Origin: Gnetum montanum
Lineage: Eukaryota; Streptophyta; Gnetopsida; Gnetales; Gnetaceae
Assembly: GCA_015680685.1 (NCBI GenBank)
Contig: MNCI01022058.1
Location: 340,947-362,688, forward strand
Direction: 5' to 3'
DNA: 21,742 nt
Positions 9,570-18,202 of this stretch are shown here, in pieces. The notes below the pieces were generated by a model. That model had not been told where the DNA came from and did no database searches. It saw only the letters and a list, made by a program, of their open reading frames with translations. How positions within the stretch are numbered: the stretch's first letter is position 1; every line of letters begins with the position of its first letter. A program made the translations under genes and the position numbers.

Positions 9570-9587
9570 TGGCACTGTTGCCAGGGA
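9570..9587 (+). other. Element B primer binding site for tRNA-Asp
   Basis: TGGCACTGTTGCCAGGGA begins one base after the LTR end. It matches TGGCGCCGTTGCCGGGGA, complementary to the 3' end of plant tRNA-Asp, at 15 of 18 bases. The three differences are all at CpG dinucleotides (G to A, C to T, G to A), as expected from deamination of methylated cytosine. Primes minus-strand cDNA synthesis in the active element. Confidence 0.85.
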
Positions 9588-9712
9588 CTTAGTTGTTTGT
9601 GCACTGTGTAGAACATAGGAAATCATTCATATTGTTGGAACATTAGAAAAAACCCTTAGGGTTAATCAAAGAAAGGTAAGACAATGATACATCACACACT
9701 GAACAAGACAAG

Positions 9713-11830
9713 ATGTCTTCTTCTTCGCATAAGAGCACTTCACCGCCTAGGACTAACATAAGAGGCAGTCGGTGGCATAATACACATAACCAAGATCCAC
9801 CAGTTCCTCAAAAATTTTGTGTGGTATATACTCATCCTAATGAGTATGTACCCAATTTCACCTTTATTCTCCACCAAGATGAACAACTGCATTGGAGAGA
9901 CTTGGAGGGTAACATAATGTTGCTCCAGGCCGATCAGTCCCCAACATACTCCTTCGTGCTCTCAAACAAATAGGCATGCTACTTTTATACGTAGAATATT
10001 TTGCATGTGATCATGACACAAGGGACTATCATCCCATAAAAGTGCAATGCAAAGGTACCTGCGACAGGAGAGATACCATACATCCTTGAAGGGTAAATGG
10101 CCCCATAACGCTCCACACATTTTGAGCGAAATTGAGGACGATGAGCCTACTCCAACAGGTTCCCCAAAAAATGATGTTCCTCCTCCTAACACTGGTTAGG
10201 AGGTGGTGTATCAGAACCTTCACTCCACTATTCACAACCCTAGTTCTGATACCCATGAACACGAAGTGTTCAAAGAAGGAACACAAACACACGATAAGGG
10301 TTGATGTTCTGATCTTGATCACGATCGAGGCCAAGACCATCAAAGAGAAGGTAGAAAACACCATCATGGTGATGGTTCTCCTTCTTCTTCACCTTCACCA
10401 TCACCTTCACCCTCTTCTTCAGTGTCTGGACCTAGTCAAAGGGAAACCAATCGTGAGGATAAGGGAAAACAAAGTGAAAAACATAGACGAGATAGTCGAG
10501 AACAAGGACGAGGGCATTCTAAAGAATCAAGACATAGAAGAAGGGAGAGTAGGAAACCTTGTAGACACCATAGATGCTATGAACAATACAATCACAAAGA
10601 ACCCTTGCTCACATCTAAAAGCATGCTAGATATAATGAAGGTCGTAAGAGTTTCAACAAGGCACCAAAAGGATAGTAGGATCAAGAGGTTAGACATGAAC
10701 AACATCACATGATTTGAAGGGGGATACAACGTTGATCCTCAAAATCATTTACAAGCATTCCACGATGCATGTGCCTTGCAAAACATAGAAAATGAATAAC
10801 AAAAATTGAAGTTGTTCCCAAGGACACTAGTGAAAGAAGCTAAAAGCTGGTACTGGTCCTTAGAACTGGAATCCATTTAGAGGTGGAGTACAATGTTAGA
10901 TTTTTTCAATGATAAGTACCAAACGTACTCCCGAGTGTCTAACCTACAGAAGCAAATCCAAGGATGGAAGCAAGGAAATCATGAACCCTTGGATGCTACC
11001 ATGGGCCACTATTACACACTGTTAGATCGTTGCCCTAGCCATGGTTATTCATAGCAGGATCAACTACATCATCTCGTGGATGGTCTTAGGCATGAAATAA
11101 GAAGAACCCTTGGGACGTATGCCCAAGGAAGGTTATCGAAGCTTAGGTCTCATCAAATTCATAGATTACTAGAGCAAGTAGCCAAAGAAGAAGGTGAGGT
11201 ATGAAAGAGAGAAAGTATAGAGGAATACAACTAAGATCCTTCCCTCCAAAAAAGGGGAGTGAGATTTTTTGAGGAGGAAGAAGAGTCACCACTCGAAGAG
11301 ATGGTGAATAGGAAAACTTTGCCTCTCCAAAAGTTAACAATAGAAGTATCGGCAAAGGTAGACCAAATGTAGGACTCCTTGGATAGTAGGTTTGAAACTA
11401 TTCTTAAAATTATAGAGGAGTCTAGGGAGAGAGGTAGTCACCACAACAAAAAGAAAAAGAGAGAAGTGGGAAATGCACGTAACAAGGGTAAGGGCAAACT
11501 GGTCATCATAGAAGAGGTTGTGAATTCAAACATGGACAATGATGGTGGATGCAAGATATGCCAATAAGATCATCCTAAGGGATGTTGCCCAGTGATCTCA
11601 CATCTACAAGAGTCTAGGGTGTATGCACTCAACCCACGACTAAAAAAATGGCAGGAATCCCAACAGTTACCTTATCCCCAAGGTAACCCAAAGCAGTTCC
11701 ACCAACCTTCAACATATTATCCAAGTGGAACTCCACCACAACCCATTGAGTAACAGCAACAGTGGCAATACCCACAATCATGGGGGATGCCATCACCAAG
11801 GCAACAATACCCCTACCGNACTCCAACATT
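9713..11830 (+). pseudogene. Element B: Athila-like gag with Ser/Arg-rich linker, decayed
   Basis: Gag remnant. The likely start is ATG 9713 (MSSSSHKSTSPPR), open to a TAG at 9971. A linker in the frame around 10390-10620 contains SSSPSPSPSPSSS and a Ser/Arg/His-rich run (RRDSREQGRGHSKESRHRR). The capsid core follows at about 10710-11190: GGYNVDPQNHLQAFHDAC, KLKLFPRTLVKEAKSWYW, YQTYSRVSNLQKQIQGWKQG and LHHLVDGLRHEIRRTLGTY, a Retrotrans_gag-type pattern. A zinc-knuckle-like CKICQxDHPKGCCP lies at 11550-11591, followed by a Gln/Pro-rich segment (11640-11830) with an ambiguous base at 11819. Frames change several times and stops are scattered (for example 10800, 11050, 11565). A has the same gene on the other strand. 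Confidence 0.82.
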
Positions 11831-12059
11831 ACAAGGGGAACTCCCTACTCAACCATAGCAATGCAATGCCGCAAGGGCTATGAATCCTTAACCTGCTATT
11901 GGTTCTAAAAACTGTATGAAGAAAAGACCTTTCTTTAGAACCAACAATCTAACCAAGCCCTTACAACCACAAGCAGTTGAATCTCTGAATGCCTCCCCAT
12001 CAAAGAAGGCTTCAGAGCTCCCTTCGAACCAAACACCAAGCTCAACGCATACAATTATG
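11831..12059 (+). pseudogene. Element B: gag-protease spacer, decayed
   Basis: Continuation of the polyprotein between the Gln/Pro-rich gag tail and the protease. It has stops and no domain that I recognise. Segments such as KASELPSNQTPS (about 12007-12042) can be read in one frame. It corresponds to element A about 1600-1310 on the minus strand. Confidence 0.5.
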
Positions 12060-12600
12060 TTAACACATGTCGTTACTGACTAGATCAAGGTTGGCCACCT
12101 TCCTAAGAAATTCTCTAATCTTGGAAGCCCTCTAATCTATCTCCAAATTGCTGGGAATGAGCCATGCAAAGCTCTTCTGGATTCAGGTTCCGTAGTCAAC
12201 TTAATATCACAAGAAATGTACAAAGCCTAGAACCTGCTTCCATTAAGGAAGAGCAATATTCACCTAGAGCTAGTTGACTAGTCCATCACTGTTCCCTTGG
12301 GACTGATGAAGGACATCATCACCATTGTGTGTGGGTGGTCGTACCCAGCTAATTTCCTAGTGATACAAGTGAATAATGGTAAAGGGGACTTCCCAATAAT
12401 AATGGGAAGGTCATGGCTAAGTACTATAGATGCACACCTAGGAATCTATGATCTTTCCCTGGAAATATCTAAGGAGAATACTTTTGGAAAGATCGAGAAG
12501 AAGGTTCCATGCATCGCATACAGTGATACAGGGTGCAATTGCGTGCAGAGATCATGGGTTGTGCAAACTTTAGCATTACCTGCATGCAACCGGTATGCAT
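12060..12600 (+). pseudogene. Element B: aspartic protease with intact DSG
   Basis: Protease segment of the B polyprotein. IAGNEPCKALLDSGSVVNLI contains the catalytic D-S-G (codons 12180-12188). It continues as MYKA, then a stop, LVD, a stop, and the open frame 12297-12602: LMKDIITIVCGWSYPANFLV, FPIIMGRSWLSTIDAH (the I-M-G-R-x-W-L flap/C-terminal motif), EKKVPCIAYSDTGCNCV. The only clear damage in the domain is a few transitions to stop codons (two between 12226 and 12285). Located between gag and RT as in all gypsy elements. Homologous to A at 890-1310. Confidence 0.85.
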
Positions 12601-13815
12601 AAGACATTAATATACAAAAGTGCCTATATGCAGCAACCACACAACAAGAAGACACCCAATGGTTGATAGCTGATCAAGATAGCAACTCACTAACGTGCAT
12701 GGAACTAATTGAGGGAATAACTTACACTTATATTGAAAGCATAGATGCACTAGAGCAAGTCCGCTGCCAACTTCCAAACCTTAACCTTGAAAACATCAAC
12801 TAGGGGAAGTTGGAAATCCCTGAAAAATTTAAACAAGAGCTCCTAGAATTGAAACCATTACCCACCGGTCTGGAATATATGACCCTTGGAAATGGAAAAC
12901 CAGTAATCATCAACATAAGACTTGCTTCCAAACAAAAAGGAAGATTGCTGAAAGTAATAAAAAAGTGGTCAAAAGCCTTTGCCTAGTCATATCCTGAATT
13001 AACTGGAATAGATCCTAGGATATGCTAGCATAGGATTTACATTGATCCCTCCTTGAAACCTTGAAAACAACCATAGAGGTGATTGAACCCAAACTTGAAG
13101 CAAGTAGTAAAAGAAGAAATAGAATAGCTTCTTAAGGCTAGGTTCATATATCCCATTACTGATAGCGAATGGTTTAGCCCTCTGGTGATCATGCCTAAAA
13201 AGGGAGGCAAATGGAGGGTGTGCATAGATTTTAGGCTACTAAACATGACAACATTTAAGGATCACTTTTTGTTGCCATTTTTTGACCAAGTCTTAGACAC
13301 CATAACAGGGCATCGCTATTACAGTTTTCTGGATGGCTATAGTGGATACAACCAAATATGGATAGCCCTAGAAGACCAAGCCAAGACAAAGTTCACCAGA
13401 CCTTAGGGAACATTTTCGTCTAAAAAAATGTTGTTTGGCTTATGTACTGCTCATGCCATGTTTCAACGCCTAGTTCTAAGCATATTCCAATAGCAAATAG
13501 GGAACGGAGTGGAAGTCTTTATGGACAACCTCTCCACCTATGGAACAAGTTTTGATCAAGCCTTGAACCGATCAGAGCAAGTGCTGAAAAGATGCATAGA
13601 AACCAATTTAAGGATCAACTGGCAGAAATCCATTTAATGGTCCAAGAAGGCATAGTACTTGGGCATAAGGTTTTACATGCAGGAACAGAGGTAGACCTAG
13701 ATCAAATTAGGGTCATCCAACAAATCACCCATCAACCAGAAACTGTCAAAGACATTCAGTCATTCCTTGGGCACACTGGCTACTATATAGAACGGCTAGT
13801 GCACATAATGCCTCT
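12601..13815 (+). pseudogene. Element B: Athila-like reverse transcriptase, truncated, catalytic DD changed to DN
   Basis: RT remnant. A linker (LIEGITYTYIESIDALEQV, then LEIPEKFKQELLELK at about 12810-12855) leads to VVKEEIExLLKARFIYPITD (about 13100-13160), VIMPKKGGKWRVCIDFRLLN (13185-13245), KDHFLLPFFDQVLDTITGH, YYSFLDGYSGYNQI, KKMLFGLCTAHAMFQRLVL and VFMDNLSTYG. The last is the catalytic Y/F-x-D-D motif with the second Asp as Asn (codon AAC, 13527-13529), consistent with a CpG change. The thumb/connection follows in another frame as GIVLGHKVLHAG and TVKDIQSFLGHTGYY. After about 13815 the similarity stops: no RNase H or integrase follows. The remaining frame to the TAA at 13919 ends in unrelated residues. 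Confidence 0.87.
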
Positions 13816-15786
13816 GATAGGGGATGACCTTGCTCACTATTTTGGATCTCCTCCTTCCAACTCAGTCATGGGGGAGACAGCCACCCCTGCTAACCATTTG
13901 AAGCCCTCAGTTCCTTTTTAAGTTTTTGTTTTACACATTTTTGTTTTACAAATTTCTTTAACTTTTCTTGTTTTTGTTTTGCAACATCGTTGATACTTTT
14001 TCATTTATTTGTGTGATTGTTTGTTTTGTTTGTTTTTGTTTTGTCTTTGTTTGTTGTTTTTTTTTTGTTAGATTCGTCACCTAATAAGTGCTCCTAATGG
14101 TGGTATGAACTGTATTCTATTGATTGCTAATGTTTGGTTTTTACCTTTGAGTTATAATGTTGATACTAAGGTATGGTTCTTTTGATATAATAGGCAATGA
14201 GTCCACGTCACCCATGCATCCATGAATTTCTATGATCTCTCTTGGCTTGGAACTGTATAGTCCCTTTCTTTAATAATAAAACTATTAACAAATTGGTGAG
14301 TGGGCATTTCTCAAACTAAGGAAGGACTCAAGGACTGAAAAGGGTGTGATTTCAAGGGGATTTGATGCATTTGTGTTGGCTATTATCTTGGGTGCTTAGA
14401 TGTTTTCTTCTTGAGTTTTCCTTACCATTTTGACATTGCTCCATTATTGGGAAGCTGAGCCAATAAAAATAAGTCTTTGCATGGTGTGGTTCTCACGCAA
14501 AAAAAAAAAAAATAGTGAGAATTCAAAGCACACCTCTTAGACAAAATAATCATCTAGGCTACAAGCACTAGTTATGGAACTAACCAAACAAGTTCCCTCT
14601 AACTAAGGCCCTCTCTCGCTTCCTACTTTTTCCTTTCTCGTTTCCTCGGAATGGAGGTGACTCTTTGGTGGAAACATTCTTGTTACTTCAAGTGGATGGA
14701 TTGGCCAAGTGTATTAATGCGAAGTCACTAGCTGTGGATTATTTGAGGCTGGATTTAGAATGAAATCTACTTAGTCACATTTACCATACATACACAAGGG
14801 GCTGTACACCACCTTGTTCTTGGGACTCCATTCCATTCTCTTCTCCTCATCATTCTTTCTCCATTTTCCACCTCATTGTTGATTGTATCAGTAGTCTATA
14901 TTTTGGTTGATGCATTGTTTTATTTTTGGTGAATTCTTGTGGTTAAGACTTTAACTCTTACTTCCAAATGACATTTCTAGAGCCTACGGACTCTTTGAAT
15001 GTGGGATTATCAGGGCATCAAGGGCATGCGCCTACTTTGGGGAGGACCCACTGGCATTCCTATTTAGTGCATCAATTAACTTCTTTCTCTTAAACATTCC
15101 TGCAATCAACATTTGTTGAGTTCATTCCCATATCTGACATCCATTTTATCAGCATTGCTATTGTTTCTTTTTCTCCATCTTTCTTTTTCCTTATCTTTTT
15201 CCATTCTATCACTACTGGAGGATCGCTCTTAGTCATGGGGGCCCTAGTCCAATTTTTTCAATTTTCCTAACCCCTACACCTTGGGTAGTCACCAGTGTTA
15301 TATCTCTAGAATTTGTATTAGCCATATCACAACTTAGCCAATGGACCTTACACCGAGGTAAGGTATCAACTGTATTGTGATTTACTTATCCTTGCTCATA
15401 TCTAATTGTGTTGTGTGTGCAGATGGCAATCATACAGCAATGGACTAGACCTGGAGGAAACACTTAGGATGGATTGGTGCTGGAACCGTTGTGCAAGCAA
15501 CAAGATTGATAGCGCAGTGATGGATGGACAATGGAAGGCGCAATCCTAGTGTTGACAACAACACGTCTTCTTCTTTTCTCTCTCTCTCTTCTTTCTCAGC
15601 TACCAAATAAGGTTGAACATCATTTGTGTATAGTGTTCATTCTTGTAGTCATGAACACTAATATTGTCATGTATTGTAATGCTTGATCCATTCACACGTC
15701 ATCTCATTCACCATTAGTTGTCATTCAAGTCAAAAATCCCATACCTTCCCAATATTTTGTAAGGAACTTGAGGACGAGTTTTCATT
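13816..15786 (+). other. Element B: long 3' non-coding region, no recognisable gene
   Basis: About 2 kb between the truncated RT and the 3' LTR. It starts with a T/G-rich stretch (13920-14080, many TTTTGTTT words), holds AATAAA at 14462 followed by an A14 run at 14499-14512, and ends in a CT-rich run (15566-15600). No RNase H, integrase or envelope-like protein can be read in any frame. Athila-group elements are known for long regions after pol, sometimes with an envelope-like ORF; here none is visible. The RNase H/integrase loss is inferred to be a deletion at about 13815. Confidence 0.65.
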
Positions 15787-15790
15787 CAGT

Positions 15791-15800
15791 CATGGGGGTA
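15791..15800 (+). other. Element B polypurine tract (plus-strand primer)
   Basis: CATGGGGGTA directly precedes the LTR start TGATGAG at 15801, and a second copy precedes 15880. A short G-rich tract at this place is where plus-strand DNA synthesis would begin. It is short for a PPT, and position is the main evidence. Confidence 0.6.
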
Positions 15801-15811
15801 TGATGAGCCAC

Positions 15812-15831
15812 GATATCGTGTACGTGATATC
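15812..15831. promoter_or_regulatory. U3 palindrome of LTR B 3', outer copy
   Basis: GATATCGTGTACGTGATATC, the 20-bp palindrome with two mismatched pairs. It lies within the outer 79-bp repeat unit and is followed by a third GATATC at 15845. Confidence 0.55.
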
Positions 15832-15890
15832 ACATCCACCACGTGATATCACATTCGCAATATTTCAGTCATGGGGGTATGATGAGCCAT

Positions 15891-15910
15891 GATATCACGT
15901 ACGTGATATC
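15891..15910. promoter_or_regulatory. U3 palindrome of LTR B 3', inner copy (perfect)
   Basis: GATATCACGTACGTGATATC equals its own reverse complement over 20 bp. It contains two overlapping ACGT cores around a GTAC centre. A further GATATC follows at 15924. Binding by a dimeric factor is inferred only. Confidence 0.7.
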
Positions 15911-15961
15911 GCATCCACCACGTGATATCGCATTTGCAATATTTTGTCCTGCCTCATCTTC

Positions 15962-15969
15962 TATAAATA
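15962..15969 (+). promoter_or_regulatory. LTR B 3' TATA box
   Basis: TATAAATA in TCTATAAATAAGAG, the same context as in the 5' LTR. Confidence 0.7.
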
Positions 15970-16091
15970 AGAGATGGAGCCCTTTGTTCAAGGGAGTTAG
16001 ACGTAGACCCTTATCTAGATTCTTGTAGTTTTGTTATTCTAGAGTTAGAATTATTTCTGTGTGCTTGTAGTAGGAGTCATAGAGTGAACGG

Positions 16092-16146
16092 ATCTTTATT
16101 CAAGCAATTTGTACCTAAGCACAATTTTGTGTACGGAAATAAAGAT
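16092..16146 (+). promoter_or_regulatory. LTR B 3': conserved inverted repeat with poly(A) signal
   Basis: ATCTTTATT (16092-16100) and AATAAAGAT (16138-16146) with a 37-base spacer; both arms are unchanged although bases around them differ from the 5' LTR. In the 3' LTR this is where element transcripts would be polyadenylated. Confidence 0.7.
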
Positions 16147-16687
16147 GAACTTTATGATAAATCGTGCAGCATACAGATTAAGCTAATTAGTAATCAATGA
16201 TTGTTTAATGCTTTCCTAGTTAATTAATATCTCTCTCAACCTTCAACCACCTTAGTTAAATACACTCAGTACGATTGCTTCGAGCATGCATGTAGCACTT
16301 GGTAACCTAGTAACAATTAGCGTTTGGTAATCCTAGCAACGTTGCACTGGTTCAGGATGTGTACGGCAAGTGGGAATGGATACTGGTGTTATGAACATTT
16401 AGAACTTAGTTAATGAATAGTTAATGTAAGTTAGCCACTTAGTTCTCTCTTTCTCTTTCCTTTATTAGCAGAACACATAAAAAGACAAAAGCTATCAAAA
16501 TCATATACCTCAAGCTTACTTAACCATACAACTATGACAATACAATTAAGTTTGGGAAGACAATGATTGATTAACCCTGAGTGTTCCATTAGGGTGCGTA
16601 AGCACTTAGTCCTTGGAGTTCAACCTGATCGCACGTGAAACACTTGTATTCGTATGGTTGAGTGTAGGGGTACCTTGCCACTCATCA

Positions 16688-16692
16688 ATAAG
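16688..16692. repeat. Target site duplication of element B, right copy (ATAAG)
   Basis: Exact match to 8789-8793, next to the LTR end. See the left copy. Confidence 0.93.
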
Positions 16693-17011
16693 TTAAACCA
16701 AATTTAGAGAAAAAGGCAAAAGAAGGAGTCCTCAAGAGGCATGAGGGAAAAGGGAAGTTAATTTTTGCTACTGGTGACTTGGTTTGGGTGCACTTGAAGA
16801 GGAGGTGGTTAAGAGGTACTAACTTCTCTAAGTTGAAAGCCAAGAAGATGGGGCCTTTCAAAATTAAGGCTAAGATCAATGATAATGCCTTCGAGAATGA
16901 TTTACAAACAATGTTAGTACATCTTTTATGTTTAATGTTTCAAATCTTATGCATTATCATGAACTAGTTCATGAGGAGACCATACAAGGTAACATTAATG
17001 AGTTGAAGGGG

Positions 17012-17016
17012 GTTAT
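17012..17016. repeat. Target duplication of the solo LTR, left copy (GTTAT)
   Basis: GTTAT before 17017 corresponds to ATTAT at 17903-17907 after the LTR, 4 of 5 identical with a G/A difference. Confidence 0.6.
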
Positions 17017-17128
17017 TGATGAAGTGTATTTTGTCTTGCTCTGATAATGGATATATGATATCAAATACCCAACATCAAGGGCTTAGAGGCAATGTTAGAT
17101 ATCTGATGTTGTGGGATGTTTGCCAACC

Positions 17129-17136
17129 TATAAATA
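17129..17136 (+). promoter_or_regulatory. Solo LTR TATA box
   Basis: TATAAATA in CCTATAAATATAGC, at the expected distance upstream of the R/U5 core. Confidence 0.6.
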
Positions 17137-17260
17137 TAGCACTTAGATGCATAGTTTTGAGGTATCTTAGTCATAGCATAGCAAAGCTCTTGCAGTTTTT
17201 CTTCCCCAAAGTTAAAATACTTTCCCAAAGTGCCTGCAGTAGGAGTCATTGAGTGTATAG

Positions 17261-17316
17261 ACCTTTATTCAAGCACTGTTGTACCTAAGCACAGTAGTGT
17301 GTGCAACAATGAAGAT
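17261..17316 (+). promoter_or_regulatory. Solo LTR: poly(A) inverted repeat, weakened
   Basis: ACCTTTATT (17261-17269) and AATGAAGAT (17308-17316), spacer 38. Two of nine pairs are altered and the AATAAA is AATGAA, the most decayed of the five copies. Confidence 0.5.
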
Positions 17317-17902
17317 AAGCTTTCTGATAAACCTTGTAGAACTTCAGCTAGATTAACTATTTTATTGATGCATTTAATGTTTCATGTAATTTTTTAAAAT
17401 GTTTTCAATAATTAAGCTAATTAAAGAATGAAGCTAGCTAGGTTAAATAGCAATTAATTAAGTACATAAGTATGATCGCTTTAAGCATGCCAATAACGCT
17501 TGGTAATCCTAGTAACGCTTAACGTTTGGTAACCCAACAGCATTATACGTGTTTAGGATGTGCACAAAAAGTGGGACCAGATACTTATGCGAGGAATAGT
17601 TAAACCTTGGTTAGTTAGTTAGATTAAATTAGCAGTTAAATTACTTCATTCCCTTCATGCTTTATTTTAAGCACTCAAAATATAAAACATAAAAATAATA
17701 AAAATCATATGCCTTAATTACACTTAACCATACCTTTATATATCACAAGTGTAATTGGGAAGACAACGAATGACTATTAGGACAAGTTTACTTCCTAGAG
17801 ACTAGTGTACTGAAAGACATAGAATCCATGGAATTCGACTAGATTGCACGTGAACGCTTAGTGATTCGTATGGTTAAGCATAGGGGTATTCGCTGCTCAT
17901 CA

Positions 17903-18103
17903 ATTATTGATTAGACCAAGCCTTCAATGGAGAAAAAGGTAATTGTACTTAAGTGCAAGGAAGCTTCTAGCACTTGGTAAGTTAAGAGGCATGAATATTT
18001 AATCCATTGGGAGTATCAATTAGCGAATGATGTTGTATGGGTCCATGAGACCAAACTTCATGAGTGGGGAATCACTTCAAACACTACTCCCTTATTTACA
18101 TGA
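17903..18103 (+). pseudogene. Element C: probable chromodomain at the integrase C-terminus
   Basis: The C frame that ends ...KGVI at the solo LTR resumes here as TKPSMEKKVIVLK, a stop (TGG TAA), then VKRHEYLIHWEYQLANDVVW, VHETKLHEWGI, ending at TGA 18101-18103. The pattern EYLIxW...W..E..L resembles a chromodomain (typical E-Y-L-V-K-W-K-G...A-T-W-E), which in chromoviruses directs integration to heterochromatin. The GV/ID codons are contiguous when the LTR and one target copy are removed. The second aromatic and the acidic positions are only partly kept, so this is a weak match; a fast-evolving tail is the alternative. Confidence 0.55.
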
Positions 18104-18202
18104 TTTTTCTTTGTGAAGGATGGTAGAGCTAGTATTGGGACACCTCTTCTGATTCCTTTGTTCCTTTCTACATGTGTGTTTTGCAGATTTCAAGCTCTAT
18201 GA
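18104..18202 (+). other. Element C 3' untranslated region or LTR start, boundary not resolved
   Basis: After the C stop codon I expect a polypurine tract and the C 3' LTR. No convincing polypurine tract or TG start is seen, and the 5' LTR needed for comparison lies outside the window. Confidence 0.35.

Larger units (their letters stand above)
15787..15944 (+). repeat. Tandem 79-bp duplication of the PPT and LTR start
   Basis: 15787-15865 and 15866-15944 are direct repeats differing at six positions. Each copy contains CAGTCATGGGGGTATGATGA, that is the polypurine-like tract plus the first bases of the LTR, followed by three GATATC words. The LTR therefore has two possible starts, 15801 and 15880. 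Confidence 0.9.
8794..16687 (+). mobile_element. Element B: complete-ended, internally deleted Athila-like LTR retrotransposon
   Basis: A 7.9-kb Ty3/gypsy insertion in the element C integrase. Parts in order: 5' LTR 8794-9568, PBS 9570-9587, gag from 9713, protease 12060-12600, RT to about 13815, a long 3' non-coding stretch, a polypurine tract at 15791-15800 and 3' LTR to 16687. It is bounded by ATAAG target duplications. RNase H and integrase are missing, so it could not move without help even before point mutations. Counting by eye, the LTRs differ at about 65 of about 715 aligned bases downstream of the TATA box, mostly transitions, so it is old. The tRNA-Asp PBS and RT motifs point to the Athila group. 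Confidence 0.93.
15801..16687 (+). repeat. Element B 3' LTR (with duplicated 5' end)
   Basis: Homologous to 8794-9568 throughout. From the inner start (15880) it is 808 bp, 33 bp longer than the 5' LTR; from the outer start it is 887 bp. It ends TTGCCACTCATCA and is followed by ATAAG. It has a TATA box (15962), a poly(A) inverted repeat (16092-16146) and a U5 like the 5' copy. About 65 differences over 715 bases from the 5' LTR by eye count, mostly transitions. Confidence 0.92.
16688..17016 (+). pseudogene. Element C: integrase C-terminal domain, right of element B
   Basis: Continuation of the C integrase interrupted at 8793. The frame reads VKPNLEKKAKEGVLKRHEGK, then FATGDLVWVHLKRRWLRGTN, KLKAKKMGPFKIKAKINDNA and FENDLQ; the G-D-x-V-W-V-H and G-P-F-x-I motifs are the typical gypsy integrase C-terminal barrel (GPY/F-like). 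After Gln a frameshift of about 16905-16915 moves to a frame reading FMFNVSNLMHYHELVHEE (the usual F-N-V-x-x-L tail) and NELKGVID. The solo LTR begins at 17017 in this tail. The only stop at the B junction is TAA, one transition from CAA. Confidence 0.85.
17017..17902 (+). repeat. Solo LTR inserted in element C between integrase and chromodomain
   Basis: 886 bp, starts TGATGAAGTG and ends CGCTGCTCATCA. Its R/U5 half aligns with LTRs A and B (for example GTAGGAGTCATTGAGTG, GTACCTAAGCACAG, TCGTATGGTTAAGCATAGGG). It has a TATA box at 17129 and a weakened poly(A) inverted repeat at 17261-17316. The U3 (17017-17128) is unlike the others. No internal region adjoins it, and the C coding frame resumes on the far side, so it is best read as a solo LTR left by LTR-LTR recombination. 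The alternative, that it is the 3' LTR of C itself, would not explain the frame continuity or the GTTAT/ATTAT flanks. Confidence 0.75.

Noticed and set aside
10132-10629. 165-codon open frame in element B
   Set aside because: Repetitive Met/Leu/Ile-rich shadow of gag; the overlapping frame with Ser/Arg-rich linker fits the gag better.
11819-11819. Ambiguous base N as a second assembly join
   Set aside because: No duplicated flanks around it; more likely a single uncalled base.
15801-15944. Possible CRISPR-like spaced repeats (GATATC words)
   Set aside because: Eukaryotic LTR context, two 79-bp tandem units only, no unique spacers.
15683-16028. Overlapping open frames with a repeated MMSHDI peptide
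   Set aside because: These are translations of the duplicated PPT/LTR start, not a protein repeat.
17017-17902. Element C's own 3' LTR
   Set aside because: C frame continues on the far side, flanks look like a target duplication (GTTAT/ATTAT), and its core is of the Athila-type LTR family of A and B.
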